From contig JALOSN010000030.1 of assembly GCA_025458415.1 (NCBI GenBank), forward strand, positions 1 to 9,137: 9,137 nucleotides of DNA, given 5' to 3'. Made by a program: the position numbers and the translations under genes. Within the stretch, counting starts at the first letter, position 1. Each line of letters begins with the position of its first letter. Shown here piece by piece: positions 1 to 6,611 of the stretch. The notes under the pieces are model-generated. The model did not search any database. It was not told where the DNA came from and saw only the letters and a program-made list of their open reading frames with translations. This DNA comes from Hydrogenophaga sp. (GTDB lineage: Bacteria; Pseudomonadota; Gammaproteobacteria; Burkholderiales; Burkholderiaceae_C).

Positions 1-16
1 GCAGCCATTTGGCTGC
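1..16. repeat. Perfect 7-bp inverted repeat at window edge
   Basis: GCAGCCA (1-7) and TGGCTGC (10-16) are exact reverse complements around TT, so this is a near-palindrome, or a 6-bp stem with an ATTT loop. It ends 22 nt before the preferred ATG of the cupin gene. It could be an operator for that gene, part of a terminator of an upstream gene, or chance. It may continue outside the window. Confidence 0.35.
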
Positions 17-38
17 GCCAATCCGACTGGAGCGCACC

Positions 39-467
39 ATGCTGGACAAAACAGGCACCCTTTTCTCCCACGTGAAGCCCGGCGAAACCGAGTTTGTGCG
101 CGGCGGGCTGCGCGACTTCTTTCTCTACCGCGACCTGGGCATCGCCGCCGCCACGCATGGGCAGGTGGTGGCACACCTGGTCAAGGCCAACCTGCCGCCC
201 GACGGTGGCACCGGCTGGCACATCCATGTGGCCGACTTCCAGATCGTGATCATGATGAAGGGCTGGGCCAAGTTCATGTACGAGGAAAAGGTGACCCTGG
301 TGGAAGCCGGCGACGTGGTACACCAGCGTCCGGGCATCCGCCACTACCTGTTCGACTATTCACCGGACATGGAGTACCTGGAAATCGTCAGCCCCGCCGA
401 CTTCAAATCGCTGCCGGTGGACCCGGTCTGCGCGATTCCGGCGCCGACACCTTGGATCGAGCCCTGA
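39..467 (+). CDS. Small single-domain cupin protein
   Basis: This is a 142-residue protein consisting of one cupin beta-barrel. Cupin motif 1 is visible as GTGWHIH with H61 and H63, followed four residues later by Q68 where the usual metal ligand is Glu. Motif 2 is GDVVHQRPGIRH at 91-102, with the metal-ligand position H102 kept and Arg in the usual Pro position. Three likely metal-binding histidines are therefore present and the fourth ligand is changed to Gln, a variation known in some metal-binding cupins. Substrate and reaction cannot be named; it could be a small dioxygenase, isomerase or sugar/ligand binder. The ATG at 39 is chosen because GGAG lies at 29-32, six bases upstream. The frame stays open to the window edge and contains a TTG at 9, so a longer or truncated form cannot be excluded. 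Its TGA directly abuts the stop of the convergent GST gene. Confidence 0.85.
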   Translation: MLDKTGTLFSHVKPGETEFVRGGLRDFFLYRDLGIAAATHGQVVAHLVKANLPPDGGTGWHIHVADFQIVIMMKGWAKFMYEEKVTLVEAGDVVHQRPGIRHYLFDYSPDMEYLEIVSPADFKSLPVDPVCAIPAPTPWIEP

Positions 468-1103
468 TCAGAACTCCGCGTCGAGTTCGTCGATCTCGTC
501 GGGTTCGGCCTCGGCAGCCGCGACCCACTCCTGCATGGCTGGCAGGGCCATGATGGTGTCGCAGTAGGTCACACAAGGCAGGTCGATGGCCACGTCGTAG
601 GTGATGAAACGCGTCACCACCGGGGCGAACATGGCGTCGGCCATGCAGGGCTTGTCGCCGAACAGGTAGGGCCCGCCGTAGGTGTCCAGACACTCGTTCC
701 AGATCGCCAGGATGCGGTCGATGTCCGCCTGCGCGCGGGACCAGACCTTGAAGCCCGGGAAATGGGCCTTGATGTTCATGGGCAGCGAACTGCGCATTTC
801 GCCGCAGATGGCGCGGCAGTGTGCGCGGGCCTTGCGGTCGGCCGGCAGCAGACCCGCCCTGGGTTTGATTTCGTGCAGGTACTCGCCGATCGCCAGCGTA
901 TCCCAGACGTGGATGCCATCGTGATCCAGCGATGGCACACGGATCGACGCCGACAGCAGCAGCATTTCCGCCCTCATGGCCGGGTCGTCGGGCGGGATGA
1001 CATGTTCGGTGAACTCCAGCCGGGCCAGCTTGCACATCATCCAGCCGCGCAGGGCCCAGGCGCCGTAGTTCTTGCTGCTGATGGTGAGTACCGCTTTGGC
1101 CAT
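468..1103 (-). CDS. Glutathione S-transferase-like protein, altered active-site motif
   Basis: This is a 211-residue cytosolic GST-fold protein. The N-terminal thioredoxin-like domain (about 1-82) has the SKNYGAWALRGW segment at 10-21, the cis-proline of VP at 56-57, and WDTLAIGEYL at 67-76, where D68-T69 stands for the usual glutathione-binding Glu/Asp-Ser. The C-terminal helical domain follows, with PYLFGDKPCMADAMFAP at 145-161, including the N-capping Asp (D156). Relatives I remember carry YSSWSLR at 13-19; here it reads YGAWALR, so the serines normally proposed to activate glutathione are missing. The helical segment after GEM (101-103) also looks about seven residues shorter than in relatives. 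Function in conjugation is therefore uncertain. The ATG at 1103 has an ideal GGGGAG six bases upstream (1110-1115 on the + strand); the longer open frame to 1172 has no such site. It is divergent from phaZ and convergent with the cupin gene. Confidence 0.88.
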   Translation of the reverse strand: MAKAVLTISSKNYGAWALRGWMMCKLARLEFTEHVIPPDDPAMRAEMLLLSASIRVPSLDHDGIHVWDTLAIGEYLHEIKPRAGLLPADRKARAHCRAICGEMRSSLPMNIKAHFPGFKVWSRAQADIDRILAIWNECLDTYGGPYLFGDKPCMADAMFAPVVTRFITYDVAIDLPCVTYCDTIMALPAMQEWVAAAEAEPDEIDELDAEF

Positions 1104-1121
1104 GTGCTGCTCCCCATGTTT

Positions 1122-1136
1122 GCACCCCCATGGTGC
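1122..1136. repeat. Short inverted repeat between divergent GST and phaZ genes
   Basis: GCACC (1122-1126) and GGTGC (1132-1136) are reverse complements separated by five bases. They lie in the 93-bp region between two divergent genes, where an operator would be expected. The arms are only 5 bp, so this may be chance in GC-rich DNA. I see no convincing -10/-35 pair in this gap. Confidence 0.2.
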
Positions 1137-1178
1137 GCGGACCCTGGCCCGGGAATTGCCTGTCGGACCCACCTCACC

Positions 1179-1189
1179 AGGAGCAAGAG
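1179..1189 (+). promoter_or_regulatory. Ribosome binding site region of phaZ
   Basis: AGGAG at 1179-1183 lies 13 nt before the ATG at 1197, which is rather far. A second weaker AAGAG at 1185-1189 has a normal 7-nt spacing. Together they support the ATG at 1197 over in-frame starts much further upstream, where the frame is open only because it reads antisense to the GST gene. Confidence 0.55.
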
Positions 1190-1196
1190 CACCACC

Positions 1197-2414
1197 ATGC
1201 TGTACCAGGCTTATCAGCTCCAGACCGACCTGACGTCACCGCTGCGCCTGGTGGCGCAGCACCTGAGCACCGCGCTGTGGTTCGAACGCACCGAGCGCAG
1301 CCTGCTGCGTCGCACGGCGGCGGCCTGCGACGTAATCGCCCGGTTGCGCCTGACACACACCCGCCCTGCCTATGGCATCGATTCGGTGCAGATGGGAGAA
1401 GACACCGTGCCCGTGGTGGAAGACACGGTGCTGCAACTGCCCTTCGGCACCCTCCTGCGCTTTCGCAAGCAGGGGGAAGCGTCGCCCGGACAGCCCAGGG
1501 TGCTGCTGGCGGCGCCGCTGTCGGGCCATTTCGCCACCCTGCTGCGCGAAACGGTACGAACCCTGCTGCAGGACCACGAGGTGTACATCACCGACTGGCA
1601 CAACGCGCGGGACGTGGCGCTGCGGCATGGCGCCTTCGGACTGGACGACTACATCGACTACATGATCCGCTTCGTCGAAACGGTGGGTGAAGGCGCACAC
1701 ATGATCGCGGTGTGCCAGCCGTGTGTGGCAGCCCTGGCCGCCACCGCCGTGATGGCCGAAGACGACAACCTTGCAACACCCCGCAGCCTGACCCTGATGG
1801 CGGGGCCGGTGGACTGCCGTGTCAACCCGACCGAAGTGAACCGGCTGGCCACCAGCAAACCCATTGACTGGTTCGAAAAGAACCTGATCAGCCATGTGCC
1901 GCTGCCCCACCGGGGGCACATGCGCCGCGTGTACCCGGGCTTCGTGCAGCTGTCGGCCTTCATGAGCATGAACCTGGAGCGCCATCAGCAGTCCTTCAGG
2001 CACCTGTATGAGCACCTCGTCGAAGGTCGCACCGACGAGGCACGAACCATCCAGACCTTCTACGACGAATACCTGGCGGTCAACGACCTGCCGGCCGAGT
2101 TCTACCTGGAGACGGTGGAAAAGGTGTTCCAGACCTACGAACTCGCGGTGGGTCGCCTGCGGCACCGCGGTCGCCTGGTCAATCCGGCGGCCATCCGCCG
2201 GACCGCGCTGATGACGGTCGAAGGCGAACGCGACGACATCTGCTCGTTGGGGCAAACCGTGGCTGCACAGGACCTGTGTACCAGCGTGCGACCCTACCGC
2301 AAGACACACCACATCCAGACCGGCGTCGGCCACTATGGTGTGTTCAGCGGGCGCAAATGGAACCAGCAGATCTACCCGAGGGTGCGCGAACACATACACG
2401 CCGCGCAAGGCTGA
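1197..2414 (+). CDS. phaZ: Intracellular poly(3-hydroxybutyrate) depolymerase
   Basis: This 405-residue enzyme mobilises the carbon store by hydrolysing native PHB granules inside the cell to 3-hydroxybutyrate oligomers. It is an alpha/beta hydrolase of the intracellular PhaZ type, with no signal peptide and close to the usual 400-420 residues. The N-terminal MLYQAYQLQ is typical of the family. The nucleophile elbow is VCQPC at 172-176, where Cys rather than Ser is the nucleophile in characterised PhaZa1 of Ralstonia eutropha (C183, D355, H388 there). The likely counterparts here are C173, D346 in GERDDI and H379 in GVGHYGVF. The D-to-H spacing of 33 residues is the same as in the Ralstonia enzyme as I recall it. 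A second cysteine, C176, is close enough to make the assignment worth checking. No other PHB genes are in the window. It is probably monocistronic, ending 20 nt before a strong hairpin. Confidence 0.95.
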   Translation: MLYQAYQLQTDLTSPLRLVAQHLSTALWFERTERSLLRRTAAACDVIARLRLTHTRPAYGIDSVQMGEDTVPVVEDTVLQLPFGTLLRFRKQGEASPGQPRVLLAAPLSGHFATLLRETVRTLLQDHEVYITDWHNARDVALRHGAFGLDDYIDYMIRFVETVGEGAHMIAVCQPCVAALAATAVMAEDDNLATPRSLTLMAGPVDCRVNPTEVNRLATSKPIDWFEKNLISHVPLPHRGHMRRVYPGFVQLSAFMSMNLERHQQSFRHLYEHLVEGRTDEARTIQTFYDEYLAVNDLPAEFYLETVEKVFQTYELAVGRLRHRGRLVNPAAIRRTALMTVEGERDDICSLGQTVAAQDLCTSVRPYRKTHHIQTGVGHYGVFSGRKWNQQIYPRVREHIHAAQG

Positions 2415-2434
2415 GCAGGGTCCAACAAAGCGAA

Positions 2435-2452
2435 CGCCCCGCAAGCGGGGCG
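2435..2452. terminator. Hairpin terminator between convergent phaZ and CBS gene
   Basis: CGCCCCG (2435-2441) pairs perfectly with CGGGGCG (2446-2452) around a CAAG loop. It sits between two convergent genes, 20 nt after the phaZ stop and about 55 nt after the CBS gene stop. Read on the minus strand the stem is followed by TTCGCTTTGTT, a moderate T-rich tail, so it fits an intrinsic terminator best for the CBS gene. On the plus strand the tail is G-rich and without Ts, so for phaZ it may act weakly or as an mRNA-end stabiliser. Confidence 0.7.
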
Positions 2453-2507
2453 TGGGGGGCACGGCGGTACACCTGCCCCGGGGCCGGATGGCGCACCCGC
2501 AGGCGCG

Positions 2508-2981
2508 TCAGGGCTGCTTCTGTGCGCTCTCGGCCTGCGGCGCCTCTTCCTCGGGCCAGTCGCGAATATAGGCCTTGAGCATCTTGTTCTCGAAGTTCTG
2601 GGCGTCGACCACGGCCTTGGCCACGTCGTAAAAGCTGATCACGCCCATGAGCATCTTGTTGTCCATCACCGGCATGTAACGGGTGTGCTTCTCCAGCATC
2701 AGGGGGCGCACCTGGTCGAGCTCGGTTTCGGGGGTGCAGCTCATGGGATGGTCGTCCATGACGCTGCGCACGGTGCTGTTGCCCACGCTCCCACCGTTCT
2801 TGGCGATGGTGTGCAGCACCTCGCGGAAGGTCAACATGCCCACCAGATCCCCGTGGTCCATGACCGCCAGCGAGCCGATGTCGAATTGCGCCATGGTGTC
2901 CACCGCCTTGGCCAGGGGCTCTTGCGGAGAGATCGTGTAGAGCGTACCGCCCTTGACGCGCAGGATGTCGCTGACTCGCAT
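2508..2981 (-). CDS. Tandem CBS-domain protein
   Basis: This 157-residue protein is made almost entirely of two CBS domains, about 1-61 and 70-128. Typical CBS segments are visible: VSDIL near the start, KAVDTMAQFDIGSLAVMD (25-42) and LVGMLTFREVL (47-57) in the first copy, then VRSVM (71-75), TRYMPVMDNKMLMGVISFYDV (100-120) in the second. A hydrophilic acidic tail ends the protein. Stand-alone CBS pairs form a Bateman module that usually binds adenosine compounds (AMP, ATP, SAM or NAD) and acts as a sensor or partner for other proteins; the ligand here is not evident. ATG at 2981 is supported by AAGGAGA six bases upstream (2988-2994 on the + strand). The frame remains open upstream through the antisense of metY, but that extension is an artefact. 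The gene is divergent from metY, which makes SAM an attractive but unproven ligand. Confidence 0.9.
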   Translation of the reverse strand: MRVSDILRVKGGTLYTISPQEPLAKAVDTMAQFDIGSLAVMDHGDLVGMLTFREVLHTIAKNGGSVGNSTVRSVMDDHPMSCTPETELDQVRPLMLEKHTRYMPVMDNKMLMGVISFYDVAKAVVDAQNFENKMLKAYIRDWPEEEAPQAESAQKQP

Positions 2982-3030
2982 GGCTGTTCTCCTTGGGATG
3001 CGTGCTGTCCCCAGCTTGGCTGGCGTGGAT

Positions 3031-3050
3031 TCGAATATAGCCCACAATTG
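3031..3050. promoter_or_regulatory. Candidate divergent promoter core, CBS gene and metY
   Basis: This is the only AT-rich patch in the 162-bp gap between the two divergent genes. On the minus strand 3034-3039 reads TATATT, five of six matches to a -10 box, with a poor -35 (TCTTCA, spacer 16), placing a start about 45 nt before the CBS ATG. For metY the plus strand offers TATAGC at 3036-3041 with TTGGCT at 3016-3021, but the 14-nt spacer is too short. Nothing resembling a known SAM riboswitch fold was evident to me in the roughly 100-nt metY leader. Confidence 0.3.
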
Positions 3051-3129
3051 CAGGCTGAAGACACTGTGGCAAGCCTCGTCCGGGAAACCCCGCAGACAGC
3101 GGCACAGGTTCTGCCCCATTTGCTGCACC

Positions 3130-3135
3130 GAGGAG
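3130..3135 (+). promoter_or_regulatory. Ribosome binding site of metY
   Basis: GAGGAG lies 8 nt before ATG 3144 and fixes this start. The reading frame is open for 459 more bases upstream, but that part runs antisense through the CBS gene. Confidence 0.75.
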
Positions 3136-3143
3136 ACCTCTTC

Positions 3144-4454
3144 ATGCCCGGTTATTCCGATCCCGGCTTTGACACGCTGGCGCTGCACGCCGGCGCCGCG
3201 CCCGATCCTGGCACTGGTGCCCGAGCCGTTCCCATTCATCTGACGACGTCGTTCGTCTTCGAATCCAGCGACCACGCCGCGGCCCTGTTCAACCTCGAAC
3301 GCGCCGGCCATGTCTACAGCCGCATCAGCAACCCGACCAACGCGGTGTTCGAGCAGCGCATGGCAGCGCTCGAGGGTGGCATTGGTGCCATTGCGGTGGC
3401 CAGCGGGCAGGCGGCGCTGCACCTGTCGGTTGCCACGCTCATGGGAGCCGGCTCTCACATCGTTGCCAGCACGGCGCTGTACGGCGGCAGTCAGAACCTG
3501 CTGCACTACACGCTGCGCCGCTTCGGCATCGAGACCACCTTTGTCAAACCCGGCGATATCGACGGCTGGAAGGCCGCGGTCCGACCCAACACGAAACTCT
3601 TCTTTGGTGAAACCGTGGGCAACCCCGGTCTGGACGTGCTGGACATGCCGACCGTGGCGCAGATCGCGCACGAGGCGAAGGTGCCGCTGCTGGTGGACAG
3701 CACGCTGACCACGCCCTACCTGATCAAGCCCTTCGAGCACGGTGCCGATCTGGTCTACCACTCGGCCACCAAGTTCCTCAGTGGCCACGGCACCGTGATC
3801 GGCGGCGTGGTGATCGACGCCGGCAGTTTCGACTGGGATGCCAGCGGCAAGTTTCCTGAGCTGACCGAGCCCTACGAAGGTTTTCACGGCATGACCTTCA
3901 GCGAAGAAAGCACAGTCGGAGCCTTCCTGCTGCGCGCGCGCCGCGAAGGCCTGCGCGACTTCGGCGCCTGCCTCTCGCCGCACAGCGCCTGGATGATTCT
4001 GCAGGGGCTGGAGACGCTGTCGCTGCGCATGGACCGCCACATGAGCAACACCGAGAAGGTCGTGGCCTTCCTGGCCAGCCACCCGCTGGTCGGCCGCGTC
4101 GGCCACCCGCTGCTGGAATCGCACCCCAGCCACGCACTCGCGCAGAAGCTGCTGAAACACGGCGCAAAAGGTGCGGGCGCGGTGTTCAGCTTCGACATCA
4201 AAGGTTCGCGCGAACAAGGCAAGGCTTTCATCGAAGCGCTCAAGATCTTCAGCCACCTGGCCAACGTGGGCGACTGCCGCTCGCTGGTGATCCACCCGGC
4301 TTCGACCACGCATTTCCGCATGACCGACGAGGCGCTGGCCGGTGCCGGCATTGGCCCCGGCACGATCCGCCTGTCCATCGGGCTGGAGGATGCGGACGAC
4401 CTGATCGACGATCTCAAGCGCGCGCTGAAAGCGGCCGAGAAAGCGGGGGCCTGA
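3144..4454 (+). CDS. metY: O-acetylhomoserine sulfhydrylase (aminocarboxypropyltransferase)
   Basis: This 436-residue cytosolic PLP enzyme of the Cys/Met metabolism family makes homocysteine from O-acetylhomoserine and sulfide, the direct sulfhydrylation route to methionine. The N-terminus FDTLALHAG and GARAVPIHLTTSFVFES are typical of MetY. VYSRISNPT (57-65) supplies the Tyr and Arg that contact PLP phosphate from the neighbouring subunit. ALYGGSQN (111-118) and the Asp of VDSTLTTPYL (D185) are cofactor-binding segments, and SATKFLSGHG (207-216) holds the Schiff-base lysine K210. The C-terminal HPASTTH and IRLSIGLEDADDLIDDL blocks are also characteristic. The length and the insertion around residues 220-260 (GGVVIDAGSFDW onward) fit MetY rather than the shorter MetB or MetZ, though use of O-succinylhomoserine cannot be ruled out by eye. 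It heads a tight run with a hydrolase 2 nt downstream and then a P450. Confidence 0.93.
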   Translation: MPGYSDPGFDTLALHAGAAPDPGTGARAVPIHLTTSFVFESSDHAAALFNLERAGHVYSRISNPTNAVFEQRMAALEGGIGAIAVASGQAALHLSVATLMGAGSHIVASTALYGGSQNLLHYTLRRFGIETTFVKPGDIDGWKAAVRPNTKLFFGETVGNPGLDVLDMPTVAQIAHEAKVPLLVDSTLTTPYLIKPFEHGADLVYHSATKFLSGHGTVIGGVVIDAGSFDWDASGKFPELTEPYEGFHGMTFSEESTVGAFLLRARREGLRDFGACLSPHSAWMILQGLETLSLRMDRHMSNTEKVVAFLASHPLVGRVGHPLLESHPSHALAQKLLKHGAKGAGAVFSFDIKGSREQGKAFIEALKIFSHLANVGDCRSLVIHPASTTHFRMTDEALAGAGIGPGTIRLSIGLEDADDLIDDLKRALKAAEKAGA

Positions 4455-4456
4455 CC

Positions 4457-5275
4457 ATGTACCTGCAAGTCAACGGCGCCAAGACCTATTGCTACACCGG
4501 CGGCAAGCCCTTCGACCCGGCCAAGCCGACCGTCGTCTTCATCCACGGCGTGCTCAATGACCACAGCGTGTGGATCCTGCAGAGCCGCTACCTGGCCAAC
4601 CACGGCTTCAACGTGCTGGCGGTGGACCTGCCGGGCCACTGCCGCAGCGAGGGCGAGGCGCCGTCCAGCGTGGAAGAGGCCGCCAACTTCATCGGTGCCC
4701 TGCTCGACGCCGCCGGTGTGCAAAAGGCCGCTCTGGTGGGCCACAGCTGGGGCTCGCTGATCGCCATGGAGGCGGCGGCGCGCCTGAAAGATCGCATCAC
4801 CCACACGGTACTGGTCGGTACCGCCTTTCCGATGAAGGTCTCACCGGCCCTGATCGAGGCCTCGCTGAACGAGCCCGAAAGAGCGTTGGCCATGGTCAAC
4901 GTGTTCTCTCGCTCCACCCTCTGTGCCCCGCCCTCGGCGCTGGGGCCCGGCACCTGGGTCTACGGCGCCGGCATGGCGCTGGGCCGCCGCGTGCTGCGCA
5001 GCAACCCCAAGGTGAATGTGTTTCACCGTGGATTCGTGGCCTGCGACAGCTACCAGGGCGGCGAAGCCGCCATGGCCTCCCTCACCTGCCCGGTGCTGTT
5101 CCTGCTGGGCGGGCAGGACCAGATGACCCACCCCAAGGCGGCGCAGGGCCTGATCAAGGCCGCACAGGCGGCTGGTCAGAAGGTCAAAACCGTGACTTTG
5201 CCGGTGGGACACCACCAGATGACCGAAACACCGGACGACACCCTGTTCGCCATCCGCGATTTCCTGCGCAGCTGA
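4457..5275 (+). CDS. Alpha/beta-fold hydrolase downstream of metY
   Basis: This is a 272-residue single-domain alpha/beta hydrolase with no signal peptide. The oxyanion-hole HG is at 30-31 in VVFIHGVLND. The nucleophile elbow is GHSWGS with S97, the acid is probably D221 in LLGGQDQM, and the histidine is H252 or H253 in PVGHHQM. A cap region of about 125-195 separates the two halves and probably sets specificity. The family covers esterases, C-C hydrolases, dehalogenases and others, and nothing here names the substrate. It starts two bases after the metY stop (TGACCATG), so it is almost certainly co-transcribed and perhaps translationally coupled. It is not homoserine acetyltransferase MetX, which is about 100 residues longer with a different elbow. 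The P450 gene begins three bases after its stop, suggesting the two act on related small molecules or are simply packed together. Confidence 0.9.
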   Translation: MYLQVNGAKTYCYTGGKPFDPAKPTVVFIHGVLNDHSVWILQSRYLANHGFNVLAVDLPGHCRSEGEAPSSVEEAANFIGALLDAAGVQKAALVGHSWGSLIAMEAAARLKDRITHTVLVGTAFPMKVSPALIEASLNEPERALAMVNVFSRSTLCAPPSALGPGTWVYGAGMALGRRVLRSNPKVNVFHRGFVACDSYQGGEAAMASLTCPVLFLLGGQDQMTHPKAAQGLIKAAQAAGQKVKTVTLPVGHHQMTETPDDTLFAIRDFLRS

Positions 5276-5278
5276 AGC

Positions 5279-6580
5279 ATGGTCACCCCGGACCAGATCA
5301 CGCCCCCTATGAAGCCTGCGCGCGCGCGCGAGATTGCCGCAGCGTTCGACCTGCGCGCCCTGCCCGCCGACTTCCTGGCCAACCCCTACCCGGTGTACGC
5401 CGCCCTGCGCGAGACCGAGCCGGTGCGGCGCATGCCCGATGGTTCGCTCTTCCTCACACGCCACGCCGACCTGATGGCGGTGTACCGGGATGCCGCCGTG
5501 TTCAGCTCCGACAAGCACGTCGAGTTCGCGCCCAAGTACGGCGCGGACTCGCCGCTTTACGAGCACCACACCACCAGCCTGGTGTTCAACGACCCGCCGC
5601 TGCACACGCGCGTGCGCAGGCTGATCATGGGCGCCCTCACCCGCCGCGCCATTGCCGACATGGAGCCGGGACTGGTCCGTTTGGTCGACCACCTGCTGGA
5701 CCGGATCGAGGCCCAGGGCGGCGGTGACCTGATCGAGGACTTCGCCGCCGCGATCCCGGTCGAGATCATCGGAAACCTGCTGGGCGTACCGCACGAACAC
5801 CGCGGCCCGCTGCGTGACTGGTCGCTGGCCATCCTGGGTGCGCTCGAACCCGTGCCCACGCCCGAACAGCACGCCGCAGGCAACCGCAGCGTGACCGAGA
5901 TGCTGGACTACCTGAAGCGACTGGTGGCCGAGCGTCGCAAGGCTCCCGGCGACCCCGAGCGCGACGTTCTCACGCGCCTGATCCAGGGCGAGGTCGGCGG
6001 CGAGACGCTCAGCGAGGTCGAGCTGCTGCAGAACTGCATCTTCCTGCTCAACGCCGGCCACGAGACCACCACCAACCTGATCGGCAACGGCCTGATCCTG
6101 ATGCAGGAGTTCCCGACGCAGCGAAAGCAGCTGCTGGCCGACCTGCGCGCGGCCGGCGGCGACGAGGCGGCTCGCGAGCAGGTGATGACGCTGGCGGTCG
6201 ACGAATGCCTGCGCTTCGAATCGTCCAACCAGCTGGGCAACCGGCGGGCCTTGCGCGCCAGCACGCTGGGAGGCGTCGACCTGCCTGCGGGCGCCCTGGT
6301 CACGCTGTGCATCGGGGCCGCCAACCGCGACCCGGCCGCCTTTGCACAACCGGAGGTGTTCGACCTGCGCCGCGAAGGCAACCGGCACCTGGCTTTCGGT
6401 TTCGGCATCCACCAGTGCGCCGGCCTGAGCCTGGCCAGGCTGGAGGGGCGTGTCGCCATCGGACGGTTTCTGCAGCGCTTCCCGCGTTTTGAACTCAGCG
6501 CGCCACCGGTGCGCGGTGGGCGGGCACGGTTCCGTGGCTTCCTGAGCGCTCCGTTCTCGGCGTCTGTGGGCGTCGACTGA
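5279..6580 (+). CDS. Soluble bacterial cytochrome P450
   Basis: This is a complete 433-residue class I-type P450 without a membrane anchor. The I-helix oxygen-activation motif is AGHETT at 259-264. The K-helix ExxR is E309-C-L-R312. The haem-binding loop is FGFGIHQCAG at 373-382, with C380 as the axial thiolate, followed by LARLEGRVA. NPYPVYAALRETEPV at 35-49 and VFNDPPLHTRVRR at 102-114 are standard N-terminal and C-helix segments, the latter with the haem-propionate His and Arg. The enzyme should be an active monooxygenase, but the substrate is unknown and no ferredoxin or reductase is encoded nearby. ATG 5279 lies three bases after the hydrolase stop with only a weak site upstream; an alternative ATG at 5309 is also poorly supported, and either start precedes all conserved motifs. 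Probably co-transcribed with metY and the hydrolase. Confidence 0.93.
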   Translation: MVTPDQITPPMKPARAREIAAAFDLRALPADFLANPYPVYAALRETEPVRRMPDGSLFLTRHADLMAVYRDAAVFSSDKHVEFAPKYGADSPLYEHHTTSLVFNDPPLHTRVRRLIMGALTRRAIADMEPGLVRLVDHLLDRIEAQGGGDLIEDFAAAIPVEIIGNLLGVPHEHRGPLRDWSLAILGALEPVPTPEQHAAGNRSVTEMLDYLKRLVAERRKAPGDPERDVLTRLIQGEVGGETLSEVELLQNCIFLLNAGHETTTNLIGNGLILMQEFPTQRKQLLADLRAAGGDEAAREQVMTLAVDECLRFESSNQLGNRRALRASTLGGVDLPAGALVTLCIGAANRDPAAFAQPEVFDLRREGNRHLAFGFGIHQCAGLSLARLEGRVAIGRFLQRFPRFELSAPPVRGGRARFRGFLSAPFSASVGVD

Positions 6581-6595
6581 GCCCCTGCACCAGGT

Positions 6596-6611
6596 GCCCT
6601 GGCGTCAGGGC
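6596..6611. terminator. Weak hairpin between convergent P450 and zinc-ribbon genes
   Basis: GCCCTG (6596-6601) pairs with CAGGGC (6606-6611) around GCGT. It spans the 24-bp gap between convergent stops and overlaps the last codon and the stop of the minus-strand gene. An alternative stem CCAGG/CCTGG occupies 6590-6602. Neither has a T run, so termination activity is doubtful. Confidence 0.3.

Noticed and set aside
1236..2462. A 408-codon minus-strand open frame opposite phaZ
   Set aside because: It lies wholly antisense to a clear PHB depolymerase and shows no recognisable domain.
3042..3143. A SAM riboswitch or leader peptide ahead of metY
   Set aside because: I could not find a convincing riboswitch-like set of stems, and the out-of-frame small reading frame here starts upstream of any plausible promoter and has no Met or Cys run suggesting attenuation. 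A covariance-model search would be decisive.
2508..4313. A 601-codon minus-strand open frame fusing the CBS protein to an upstream extension
   Set aside because: The extension is antisense to metY in GC-rich DNA, has no family-like sequence, and a strong ribosome binding site marks the CBS ATG at 2981.
4457..5275. Homoserine O-acetyltransferase (metX) next to metY
   Set aside because: MetX is also an alpha/beta hydrolase and would make sense here, but this protein is about 100 residues too short and its elbow GHSWGS differs from the GGSMGG type of MetX.
4841..6412. A 523-codon minus-strand open frame opposite the hydrolase and P450
   Set aside because: It mirrors two well-supported coding genes and is rich in Gln, Val, Gly, Ala and Arg, as expected for an antisense frame of high third-position GC.
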